Source: Sphingorhabdus sp.
Lineage (GTDB): Bacteria > Pseudomonadota > Alphaproteobacteria > Sphingomonadales > Sphingomonadaceae
DNA length: 64,000 nucleotides
Reading direction: 5' to 3'
Assembly (NCBI RefSeq): GCF_029865925.1
Contig: NZ_JARXAI010000060.1
Coordinates: 1 to 64,000, forward strand
The notes under the pieces are model-generated. The model was not told the DNA's origin. It ran no database searches and saw only the letters and a list, made by a program, of their open reading frames with translations. This document shows positions 55,791 to 64,000 of the stretch, piece after piece (within the stretch, counting starts at the first letter, position 1; the number at the start of each line of letters is the position of its first letter). A program made the position numbers and the translations under genes.

Positions 55791-56900
55791 TTAGTGAAAG
55801 CGCGCCGGTGCGTACACAGCTGCGTCAACGCCTTGCGGTGCGGCGATGTCAGCATCTAGCAACGACGCCGCAAGCTGCGCCGCGGCAGGTGCGGTCTGAA
55901 TGCCAAAGCCGCCCTGTCCTGCAAACCAGAAAAACGCATCATGTGCCCCATCACGGCCAATCACAGGAAGTCGGTCGGGCGCAAAACTGCGTAGCCCCGC
56001 CCATTTGCGCTCCACGCGGCGAATATCCCAGTCGACCACCTGTTGCAGCCGATCAATGGCCATGGCGACGTCGATCTCGTCCGGCGCCGCGTCGCAGGCG
56101 GGGGTTGCCGTTTCATCATGCGGGCTGAGCCATAGCCGTCCGCCAGTGTCGGGTTTGAAATAGAAACTACCATCCAGCCCAATGACCAAGGGCAATTCCG
56201 CCGGAACCTGAGGCGACACAGCCAATTGCGAAATTGTGCGGCGATAGGGTTGGATGCCCAAGGAACCGACCTGCGTAATCTGCGCCACTGCGTCGGCCCA
56301 TGCGCCAGCAGCGTTGATGATGATATTGGCCGAACAGTTCAAGCTGCCGGCGCTGATCTGCCATGTGCCGCTGTGCCACTTTGCGGTATGCAGGCGGCTG
56401 TTGCAGTGCAGTTGCGTGCCGTGTCTTTTGGCTTGGCGCAAATAGGCCCCGTGGAGCGCGGCGACGTCAATATCGCAACACGCCGGCTCCCAAAGCCCGT
56501 GCGTCCAATTTTCACGCAGCCCTGGCACTACTGCCGCGACCGCGCGGCGATCGATATGTTCGATATGCACTCCGCTCGCCGCAAATTCGGCCAGCATATT
56601 GTCGGCCAAAGACAAATGCTCCGCGGTGCCGATGTGCAGCGCTCCGCGTCGGTGCATCAATGGGCCGTCATGGAAATCGGCGGGTGGCATGGCCAGAAAC
56701 GGGCCTGAAGCAGTGGTCAGGGGTTGCACCCCCGGCCCGCCATAGCATTCGACCCAAAAGGCGGCTGACCGGCCGGTCGAATGATAACCGGGATGTGCCT
56801 CTGCCTCAATCAGCAATATCTTGTGGCGCGCAGACAATTGGGCGGCAAGGCTTGCGCCAGCGATGCCAGCACCGATAATGGCAAAGTCAAAGTCGCTCAT
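55791..56900 (-). CDS. FAD-dependent oxidoreductase (DAO family)
   Basis: MSDFDFAIIGAGIAGASLAAQLSARHKILLIEAE; FFWFAGQGGFGIQTAPAAAQLAASLL. Confidence 0.9.
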   Translation of the reverse strand: MSDFDFAIIGAGIAGASLAAQLSARHKILLIEAEAHPGYHSTGRSAAFWVECYGGPGVQPLTTASGPFLAMPPADFHDGPLMHRRGALHIGTAEHLSLADNMLAEFAASGVHIEHIDRRAVAAVVPGLRENWTHGLWEPACCDIDVAALHGAYLRQAKRHGTQLHCNSRLHTAKWHSGTWQISAGSLNCSANIIINAAGAWADAVAQITQVGSLGIQPYRRTISQLAVSPQVPAELPLVIGLDGSFYFKPDTGGRLWLSPHDETATPACDAAPDEIDVAMAIDRLQQVVDWDIRRVERKWAGLRSFAPDRLPVIGRDGAHDAFFWFAGQGGFGIQTAPAAAQLAASLLDADIAAPQGVDAAVYAPARFH

Positions 56901-57853
56901 GTTCGCGGCGCGTGTGCATCCAGAAAGCTATTGATGCGCGCAATGCATTGGTCGCGCACAGGATCGGCTTCACGCAGCAATTCATGCGCAGCTTCTTTGC
57001 CAAAAATCAAGGTTTCGGCATGCGGCAAGCGCTTGCCATCGGCAATGACGCGCGGGGTGCTGACGAGTTGGTCTCCCGTGGTTGCGAGCAACAGGATAGG
57101 TGTTTGCACCGCCTCCAACAGGCCCGGCGCCTCAAGCATACGGATGGATGCAATGGCACGTTCTATCCAGTGCCAGCTCGGCGGGCCCAATTTGACGTTC
57201 GGGCGCAGTTTCCACCATGCAATTTCATCTTCATAGCGATCATCATAATGCGTCAGCATTTTGCCGCGCATGCTCATTGGGGACATGGGCTTCTCACTGA
57301 CTTTCCATGCGGCAACTTCGCCCTTGCCCAAGGTGACCATCAGCTTTGCAAAGGCGTGGTTCCAGCTCAGCGGTAGGCCGCCAGTTTGAATGCTCAGCAT
57401 GGGTGCACTCATGACCACGGCATCGGGGTCAATCGCCTTTTCGACCAGCGCCCGCATCGCCAAATGCCCGCCCATGCTGTGCGCCATAACGACATGAGGC
57501 CCGGGATTTTTCAGTTTCCAGCCGCTCCAGAACATCCGCAAGTCAGCAATCCACGTCGCAAAATCATCGATATGTCCGACTTCACGGTCATCCAATAAGC
57601 GCCCGGACTCCCCCTGCCCGCGCCAATCAATCGCGGTCACGCACCAACCGGCATCGGCATAATAAGCCAAAGTTTCCAAATATTTTTCATAATGGTCACC
57701 GCGACCCGGCAGGAACAATAAGGATCCACGCGGCGGGTTGGCCCCTTGCCAATCGATACGGCGGATCGCCCAGTTATCGGCGGCGTGCCAACGGCTTTCC
57801 GCTGCTTCAGCGGGAATAACACGTCGGTTCATCGGGGTATTTGGTGCGTGCAT
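56897..57853 (-). CDS. Alpha/beta hydrolase (lysophospholipase-like)
   Basis: LLFLPGRGDHYEKYLETLAYYADAGWCVTAIDWRGQGESG; VVMAHSMGGHLAMRALVEK. Confidence 0.9.
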   Translation of the reverse strand: MHAPNTPMNRRVIPAEAAESRWHAADNWAIRRIDWQGANPPRGSLLFLPGRGDHYEKYLETLAYYADAGWCVTAIDWRGQGESGRLLDDREVGHIDDFATWIADLRMFWSGWKLKNPGPHVVMAHSMGGHLAMRALVEKAIDPDAVVMSAPMLSIQTGGLPLSWNHAFAKLMVTLGKGEVAAWKVSEKPMSPMSMRGKMLTHYDDRYEDEIAWWKLRPNVKLGPPSWHWIERAIASIRMLEAPGLLEAVQTPILLLATTGDQLVSTPRVIADGKRLPHAETLIFGKEAAHELLREADPVRDQCIARINSFLDAHAPRT

Positions 57854-57893
57854 AGTTACGATTTGGCAATCTTTCTTAGTTAATACTGCCCAG

Positions 57894-58094
57894 ATGACCA
57901 GTGAGACTCTCGCTTACTTTACCCTTGGCGGCTTGGCAATTGCGCTGTTGGCGTCGATTTACACCGACATCCGATATCGGTTGATTTATATTATGACCAT
58001 TCCACTCATCGTGTTCATTCTGCCGACTTTGTTCATTGTTATTCTTGGGCCAGCTGCTTGCTCGATCAGCGACGCATTTTCAGGTAACAAATAA
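57894..58094 (+). CDS. Small hypothetical membrane protein (66 aa)
   Basis: MTSETLAYFTLGGLAIALLASIYTDIRYRLIYIMTIPLIVFILPTLFIVILGPAACSISDAFSGNK; two hydrophobic stretches. Confidence 0.5.
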   Translation: MTSETLAYFTLGGLAIALLASIYTDIRYRLIYIMTIPLIVFILPTLFIVILGPAACSISDAFSGNK

Positions 58095-58125
58095 ATGGAT
58101 CAGAAAGGATAGCCGATGGGCCACC

Positions 58126-59136
58126 CTATTGGGTCGTGCGTATGCTCTGTTCGATAGCGCCAAATATGCTGTGGCCAGCGTCGTCGAGCACTTCAATCCG
58201 CAATATGTCGCCGCCTTTCAGGAATGGCGTTGCCATCTCGCCAGTCTGTATTTTCTCAACCATGCGCACTTCGGCCAAGCAGCTATAGCCAAGGCCACCA
58301 TCGGCAATGGGTTTGCCGGGACCGCCGTCGGCATCGCGGTTGGACACTGTCCCTGATCCAATGATAGACCCTGCCCCGACACTGCGGGTCTTGGCGAGAT
58401 GCGCGATCAATGTGCCAAAATCAAAGGTGCAATCATCCGACGCGACCGCCCTGCCAAATGGCGCACCGTTAAGGTCAACATGCAACGTCCGGTGCAATTT
58501 GCCATGCTGCCAATAATCCCCAAGGCTGTCAGGCGTGACGAATACCGGAGACAAAGTGCTGGCAGGCTTTGACTGGACAAAGCCAAAGCCCTTTTCCAAC
58601 TCCGCGGGGATCAGGTTGCGCAAGGACACATCGTTCACGAGCCCAATCAGCCGTACGTAAGACAATGCGTCGGCGGCGGATGTTCCCATTGGCACATCGC
58701 CCGTCACAACGACAATCTCCGCCTCAAAGTCGCAGCCCCAATTTGCGTCCGCCAAAGGAATATCGTCGCGCGCGCCCATGAATGCGTCCGATCCGCCCTG
58801 GTATATTAACGGGTCATGCCAGAAGCTTTCGGGCAGCACTGCGCCGCGTACCTTGCGGACTAAATCCACATGGTTCACATATGCCGAACCGTCCGCCCAC
58901 TGATAGGCGCGCGGAAGGGGCGCCGCCGCATCATGTTCGTGGAAGCGTTCGCGCGGGATAACCGCATGTTCCAAGTCGGTCGCCAGTACTTGCAACCGGG
59001 GCGCGACATCGTCCCAATCATCAAGCGCTGCCTGCATCGTTGGAACAATATGCGCTGCGTCCGCATACCAAGCGAGATTGTCCGACACGACAACCAGATG
59101 TCCGTCACGGCCCGACTTCAATGATGCAAGTTTCAT
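58126..59136 (-). CDS. Fumarylacetoacetate hydrolase family protein
   Basis: FMGARDDIPLADANWGCDFEAEIVVVTGDV; GSGTVSNRDADGGPGKPIADGGLGYSCLAEVRMVE; start MKLASLKSGRDG at 59136. Confidence 0.92.
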   Translation of the reverse strand: MKLASLKSGRDGHLVVVSDNLAWYADAAHIVPTMQAALDDWDDVAPRLQVLATDLEHAVIPRERFHEHDAAAPLPRAYQWADGSAYVNHVDLVRKVRGAVLPESFWHDPLIYQGGSDAFMGARDDIPLADANWGCDFEAEIVVVTGDVPMGTSAADALSYVRLIGLVNDVSLRNLIPAELEKGFGFVQSKPASTLSPVFVTPDSLGDYWQHGKLHRTLHVDLNGAPFGRAVASDDCTFDFGTLIAHLAKTRSVGAGSIIGSGTVSNRDADGGPGKPIADGGLGYSCLAEVRMVEKIQTGEMATPFLKGGDILRIEVLDDAGHSIFGAIEQSIRTTQ

Positions 59137-59215
59137 AATCATTCTCCAGATTTGCCTCATCATGCAACCATATTGCAGTTGCGGCAACCGCGACTGTGTG
59201 TCTAGAATTGACCGC

Positions 59216-60163
59216 ATGGGATGGGGGATTGGCAAAATGCGGTTGGCACATTTCGGCGCATTGGCACTTTCGTTTCTTGTCAGCGGTTCTGCCTTCAGCC
59301 AGCAGCAGAGGTTTAACACGATCGAGGCCTCTAAAAATGGGTGGTTTGCCGAGCAAAGCCGGTCGGCAAAATGGTATTTGTCACAGCATAAACGGCTCAC
59401 CACTGCCATTGCCACATTGCAACCGCAACGGCCCGGTGTTGTGGATGCCTATGTTCTTTCCATTGGCCTCGATTCCGACCCTGTATTCACCCGCGAGTCT
59501 TCCGAAGCCGCCAATGTGTTGGCACGGCGCTATGGCGCGGCCGGGCGCACACTTCATCTTGCAGCAGGCGCAGACGACAAGGCCATAGGCCCCGCGCAAG
59601 GGTCACCATCTAACCTGGCCATAGGTCTGGCAGCTATTGCCGCGAAGATGGATCCTAAGGAGGATGTGCTCATCCTGTTTGCCACCACGCATGGCGACCC
59701 TGTATCAGGCCTTGCCTATCGCGACGGGGAATATGCCGGTGGGATGATTGGCCCACAGCGTCTGGCCAATTTGATTGATGGCGTCGGCATTAAACGCCGC
59801 ATGGTGCTGCTGTCGGCATGCTTTTCAGGGATTTTCCTTCCGCTGCTGACCAATGACCAAACCGTCATCGTCACCGCAGCATCATCGCAACGTACATCTT
59901 TTGGATGCGCGCCAGGCAATGATTGGACCTTTTTTGGCGATGCCTTGGTAAACAATGCTCTGCGCAAACCACAGACATTCGACGCCGCTGTGGGGGAAGC
60001 AACACGGTTGATCTATGACTGGGAAGGCCAATTAAGGCTTGTCCCGTCGCGGCCACAGGTTTTTGTCGGTGACAACGCGCGTGTCTGGCTTGATGCGTTG
60101 GAAGACAAGATGCCCAAAACCCCAACCGCCAAAGTTGGCCGTCCTGCGATTAGTTCGGACTAG
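59216..60163 (+). CDS. C13 (legumain-like) family peptidase, secreted
   Basis: Signal peptide FGALALSFLVSGSAFS; DVLILFATTHGDPVSGL and RRMVLLSACFSGIFLPLL match the C13 His/Cys dyad context. Confidence 0.8.
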   Translation: MGWGIGKMRLAHFGALALSFLVSGSAFSQQQRFNTIEASKNGWFAEQSRSAKWYLSQHKRLTTAIATLQPQRPGVVDAYVLSIGLDSDPVFTRESSEAANVLARRYGAAGRTLHLAAGADDKAIGPAQGSPSNLAIGLAAIAAKMDPKEDVLILFATTHGDPVSGLAYRDGEYAGGMIGPQRLANLIDGVGIKRRMVLLSACFSGIFLPLLTNDQTVIVTAASSQRTSFGCAPGNDWTFFGDALVNNALRKPQTFDAAVGEATRLIYDWEGQLRLVPSRPQVFVGDNARVWLDALEDKMPKTPTAKVGRPAISSD

Positions 60164-60606
60164 CCGAGTTCAGTAACCCTTGCACGTAATTGCGCGAGCA
60201 TCACCTCAAGCATCTTCGCCTCGCCGCTGCCCAATATTGTCTCAAGTTCGGCCTCTAAACTAAGTGCCTCAGGTACAATTTGTTCATACAGATCGCGGCC
60301 CGCAGCCGTCAGCGCCAGATGGTGCGATCGCCCGTCCGCTGTATTTGGCACGCGGCTGATCAAGTCCCGTTCCTCCAGCGCCTTGCAGGCCCTATTTACC
60401 GTAACCTTGTCCATAGCGGTTGCAGCAACCAATTGCCGCTGCGTGGCCACATCGCCTTCGCCCAACAGCGCCATTACCCGCCATTCGGGGACCTTAAGAG
60501 CAAATTTGCCCCGATAGGCCCGCGCGATCAGATCGCTCACGGCGTTTGACGTAATCGACAATTGGTACGGAAGAAAGGCACTAAGCCTCAGTTTCTTGGC
60601 AGGCAT
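60160..60606 (-). CDS. MarR family transcriptional regulator
   Basis: EWRVMALLGEGDVATQRQLVAATAMDKVTVNRACKALEERDLISRVPNTADGRSHHLALTAAGRDLYEQI. Confidence 0.9.
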   Translation of the reverse strand: MPAKKLRLSAFLPYQLSITSNAVSDLIARAYRGKFALKVPEWRVMALLGEGDVATQRQLVAATAMDKVTVNRACKALEERDLISRVPNTADGRSHHLALTAAGRDLYEQIVPEALSLEAELETILGSGEAKMLEVMLAQLRARVTELG

Positions 60607-61238
60607 CAGTCCGGCTTCACTTGATCAGGATGTGCAGCGACAAAGGCGGGTAACGCCGTCAGCGCGGCATCAATCCGCATTAATTTTGGAAATTGCGCAA
60701 ATGGCGTGTCGACCCTGCGCGCATTGGCCATTTGCGGCACAAGGCACACATCGGCCAGATTAGGCAGGTCACCGCCGAATAGACCCTCTTCGGGGGCCAT
60801 AGCCTCCAAAGCAGTAAAGCCTTCGATGATCCAGTGTCGATACCATGCGTCCACCGCCTCTTGCGATTGCCCCATCTGCTCCTTCAAATAGCGCAGGATA
60901 CGCAGATTATCGATGGGATGGGTGTCAGCGGCAATAATCAACGCCTGCGCCAAAGTTTTCGCCCGATCCGCCGAGTTCGACGACACCATTGCGGGGGCAG
61001 GATAATTGGCGTCGAGATAATCGATGATGGCAAGGCTCTGCGTCAGATCATGACCGTCAATCGACAGCATGGGCACGAAACCTTGCGGGTTGCGTGCAAC
61101 ATAATCGGGCGCCTTTTGTTCATTGTCCAAGAGGCTTGTCGGCACACGCGTATAGGGCACATTTTTGAGGTTCAGTACGATCCGCACGCGATAGCTGGCC
61201 GAGGAACGCCAATAGTCAAACAGGATAATGTCTTTCAT
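60606..61238 (-). CDS. maiA: Maleylacetoacetate isomerase
   Basis: LFDYWRSSASYRVRIVLNLKNVPYTRV; LTQSLAIIDYLDANYP; GST fold. Confidence 0.94.
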   Translation of the reverse strand: MKDIILFDYWRSSASYRVRIVLNLKNVPYTRVPTSLLDNEQKAPDYVARNPQGFVPMLSIDGHDLTQSLAIIDYLDANYPAPAMVSSNSADRAKTLAQALIIAADTHPIDNLRILRYLKEQMGQSQEAVDAWYRHWIIEGFTALEAMAPEEGLFGGDLPNLADVCLVPQMANARRVDTPFAQFPKLMRIDAALTALPAFVAAHPDQVKPD

Positions 61239-61332
61239 GATCAACGCGATTAGCATGACACACACAAAAGGCAAAAGCATTGCAGCTTACCCCGCAGCCG
61301 TTTATGTCGACCGTAAAGTGAGAGGAAGCCCA

Positions 61333-61752
61333 ATGTATTTCGCGAAAAAATATTTGATTGCCGCATGTATTGTTACAGCCATCCCTGCACAGGCGGCGGC
61401 ACCGATATCCGGCCGCTGGATCACGCAAAGCAAGGATGGCGTAGTTGAGATTTACCAATGCGGCGCGGCATTGTGCGGCAAGCTTGCGAAATTTTTGGTT
61501 AATCCTCCTGCTGGTCCGGGCGCAAAGGACATTAACAATCCCGATAAGACATTACGCAGCAGGACAATTTTGGGTCTAAATGTCCTGACTGGTTTCAAAG
61601 CCGATGGCGACCAATATAAGGGCCAGATTTACGATCCGAAGTCTGGTAAAACCTACCGCTCGATTGTCTACAAAGGCAAATCCGGCAATCTCGTAGTTAA
61701 GGGATGTATTGGACCTTTTTGTCAGGCCCAGACATGGACGCCGGCGGGTTGA
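61333..61752 (+). CDS. DUF2147 domain-containing secreted protein
   Basis: MYFAKKYLIAACIVTAIPAQAAAPISGRWITQSKDGVVEIYQCGAALCGKLAKFL...GQIYDPKSGKTYRSIVYKGKSGNLVVKGCIGPFCQAQTW. Confidence 0.88.
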   Translation: MYFAKKYLIAACIVTAIPAQAAAPISGRWITQSKDGVVEIYQCGAALCGKLAKFLVNPPAGPGAKDINNPDKTLRSRTILGLNVLTGFKADGDQYKGQIYDPKSGKTYRSIVYKGKSGNLVVKGCIGPFCQAQTWTPAG

Positions 61753-61960
61753 ACATCATTTTTGCTGATATGCGATAGAGGCGCATCTGGATTTGGCGTT
61801 GATCGGGGTGCTCGCGCCAATATCCCGATCCTTGCATCTCCTCCAATGACAGCCAAAGCAGTTCACGCGCCGCGATGATTTCGGCGCTATTGCCCTTCAT
61901 TAACGCGGTTTGCAGCTGCACACTTCGGTGCTCCAGCTTGGCCTCTGCCATCATTGTCAT
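61697..61960 (-). CDS. Small hypothetical protein, convergent 3' overlap with DUF2147 gene
   Basis: MTMMAEAKLEHRSVQLQTALMKGNSAEIIAARELLWLSLEEMQGSGYWREHPDQRQ...; plausible coding composition only. Confidence 0.5.
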   Translation of the reverse strand: MTMMAEAKLEHRSVQLQTALMKGNSAEIIAARELLWLSLEEMQGSGYWREHPDQRQIQMRLYRISAKMMFNPPASMSGPDKKVQYIP

Positions 61961-62021
61961 CGTTTTCCCCTTTCGGGAGATTACGACCATCTGCGTACAG
62001 AATTTAGTTTCCGAACATTAG

Positions 62022-62879
62022 TTAAGGGCGCAATTTCCATCCTGAACGGAGGAGGAAATAACAGATAAGCCCAAGCATGGTGTTCAACGCCAGTAGCAAA
62101 AGCGCACCCAAAACAACGGGGCTGTCCGCACTGCCGATGAAGCCATAACGAAAACCCGATATGGCGTAGAAAAACGGATTGGCGTGGCTGATCGCTTGAA
62201 AGGTCGGCGCCAGCTTATCGACCGAGTAGAAGGTACCGGACAAGAGTGCTGCTGGAGTAACAACGAAATTGCTTACCGCGGCGGCATGGTCAAACTTCTC
62301 CGCCCAGATGGATGTCAGGACGCCAATCAGCGCCAGCATCGTCGACCCCATCAAACCAAACCATAACACAGCCCAAAAATGCGCAGGTGTTACATTGACG
62401 CCTGGCCAAATTGCCATGGCGAGCCAGATAGTCGTCCCGACCAGAAATGCCCGCGTCACGGACGCCCCGACAAGCCCCGCCAGCACTTCTGCATTAGACA
62501 AAGGCGGCATCAGATAATCGACAATCGTCCCCTGAACCTTGCCCACAAGCAGCGAAAAGCTGGAATTGGCAAAGGCGTTTTGCATCATACCCATGATGAT
62601 CAGGCCCGGCGCAATGAAATCCGCAAAGGAAACACCCAACACCGTTGGCTTGACCTTGCCAAGCGCGACAGTAAAAATGATGAGGTAGAGCAACGTCGTG
62701 ATGGCAGGTGCCCACACGGTTTGCAGTTGCACCTTAAAAAAGCGGCGTACCTCTTTCATATATAAGGTTTGCAACCCGATCCAGTTTACATTCCGGATAT
62801 GGCGTTCGCCATCAGGCAGTTGCACAACAGGGTGTGCATCCCTATCTTGGCCAGGAGCGCTTTTATGGTGGATAGTCAT
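62022..62879 (-). CDS. ABC-2 type transporter permease
   Basis: ADFIAPGLIIMGMMQNAFANSSFSLLVGKVQGTIVDYLMPPLSNAEVLAG; six TM stretches. Confidence 0.9.
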   Translation of the reverse strand: MTIHHKSAPGQDRDAHPVVQLPDGERHIRNVNWIGLQTLYMKEVRRFFKVQLQTVWAPAITTLLYLIIFTVALGKVKPTVLGVSFADFIAPGLIIMGMMQNAFANSSFSLLVGKVQGTIVDYLMPPLSNAEVLAGLVGASVTRAFLVGTTIWLAMAIWPGVNVTPAHFWAVLWFGLMGSTMLALIGVLTSIWAEKFDHAAAVSNFVVTPAALLSGTFYSVDKLAPTFQAISHANPFFYAISGFRYGFIGSADSPVVLGALLLLALNTMLGLICYFLLRSGWKLRP

Positions 62880-62970
62880 GGCGCAATCGACTATCGGCTT
62901 GCAGCGATAACCGCAAGGCGCAATTGCGCCGCATGCGCGGCATATACAACTAGCTATTGGAATCGAATTT

Positions 62971-63648
62971 ATGTCCTGGACCGACGAGCGGATTGATCAA
63001 TTAAAGGCGCTTTGGGACAAAGGCCTGACCGCGAGCCAGATTGCAGAGGAACTTGGTGGCGTGAGCCGCAACGCAGTTATCGGCAAGGCACATCGCTTGG
63101 GCCTGAAATCCCGCCCTTCGCCTGTTAAGGCCAATGATGCTGACAAGAAAGCTGCGCCTAAAAAGGCTGCGCCTGCCGCGGCTCCAGCCAAAGCGCCTGC
63201 CGCTGCAGCCCCTGCCCGTCCCCGCCCAGCAGCGCCGGCTGCAGAGACTGTTGCGCCCGTACGTGCGGATGACGATACCGCAGAAGCGCCCGCACCGCGC
63301 GTTTCGTCGTCACCACGCGTCGTGTCGATCGGACCCGGCGGTTTCATGCGTCAGGGCCCCGGCGATCAGCAGGCACCCATCCCGCCTGCCCCGCCACGTC
63401 GTCTTGTACCTGCTAAGCCAAGTCCCGAAATGGCGGATAAAACCTCCTTGCTCGATTTGAACGAGCGTATTTGCCGCTGGCCACTTGGCCACCCCGGTGA
63501 GGCAGATTTCCACTTCTGCGGTGTGCCCGTGAACCCTGGCTTTCCCTATTGCGTCGAACATTGCGGCCGTGCCTATCAGGCGCAACTTCCGCGCGGTGTG
63601 CGTCGTCCTCCACCCCCCATGCCATTTGGCGGACCACGGGTTCGTTAA
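62971..63648 (+). CDS. gcrA: GcrA family cell cycle regulator
   Basis: MSWTDERIDQLKALWDKGLTASQIAEELGGVSRNAVIGKAHRLGLKSRPSPV; CRWPLGHPGEADFHFCG; YCVEHCGRAYQ. Confidence 0.96.
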   Translation: MSWTDERIDQLKALWDKGLTASQIAEELGGVSRNAVIGKAHRLGLKSRPSPVKANDADKKAAPKKAAPAAAPAKAPAAAAPARPRPAAPAAETVAPVRADDDTAEAPAPRVSSSPRVVSIGPGGFMRQGPGDQQAPIPPAPPRRLVPAKPSPEMADKTSLLDLNERICRWPLGHPGEADFHFCGVPVNPGFPYCVEHCGRAYQAQLPRGVRRPPPPMPFGGPRVR

Positions 63649-63667
63649 GACAGCGGCGAGATAAAGC

Positions 63668-64000
63668 GTGGATCATCCATTTGCTGATCTCATCGGGTTG
63701 ACTGTAGAACAACAAGACGACGGTAGCAGCACGCTTCTGCTGCCGGTTGATGGCCGACATTTCAATCCGCACGGCGTTGTGCATGGCGCTGTCATTTACG
63801 CGATGGCGGACACTGGCATGGGCGCGGCGCTCTATTCAACGCTTGATGCCGGATATGCCTGCGCTACGGTTGATATCTCGATTAGCTATTTCCGGCCAGT
63901 CGTGGAGGGCCAGTTGCTGTGCCAAACCGTTTTGGATAACAAGGGCCGAACGGTCGCCCATCTAACCGCCCGAATCACACAGAATGACAAGTTGATTGCG
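63668..64000 (+). CDS. PaaI-like hotdog thioesterase, truncated by window edge
   Basis: GTG start at 63668: (M)DHPFADLIGLTVEQQDDGSSTLLLPVDGRHFNPHGVVHGAVIYAMADTGMGAALYSTLDAGYACATVDISISYFRPV. Confidence 0.88.
   Translation, partial: MDHPFADLIGLTVEQQDDGSSTLLLPVDGRHFNPHGVVHGAVIYAMADTGMGAALYSTLDAGYACATVDISISYFRPVVEGQLLCQTVLDNKGRTVAHLTARITQNDKLIA

Overview
Chromosomal window from an alphaproteobacterium, probably Sphingomonadales (inferred from gene content and order; not tested). It is mostly conserved housekeeping DNA: a truncated S41 peptidase; katG; an RND efflux pair; a deletion derivative of wecB next to a UDP-glucose 6-dehydrogenase; a glycine-cleavage operon (gcvT-H-PA-PB plus a DUF938 gene) behind a tandem glycine riboswitch; a complete dcw cluster (mraZ to ftsZ, all on the minus strand); cysK; a ZnuD-like TonB receptor; the argS-SPOR-nagZ-scpAB-tatABC block; ispH-thrB-rnhA; tyrosine-catabolism genes; a C13 peptidase; and gcrA. 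The least explained sequence is non-coding. First, a ~265 bp MITE-like element with 31-32 bp terminal inverted repeats and two internal long hairpins sits 14 nt upstream of the ispH start codon. Second, an ~85 nt four-way-junction (cloverleaf-like) potential RNA structure with zero-nt linkers lies in the ~700 bp gap between an unlisted entericidin gene and tatC. Third, a 26 bp-arm inverted repeat lies in the same gap. Other candidates are a 15 bp perfect palindrome before the ZnuD-like receptor, paired GANTC sites plus phased GGGA(A/T) boxes before mraZ, an in-frame wecB deletion remnant, and an apparent frameshift in a small gene upstream of katG. All calls were made by eye; no database search or folding program was run.
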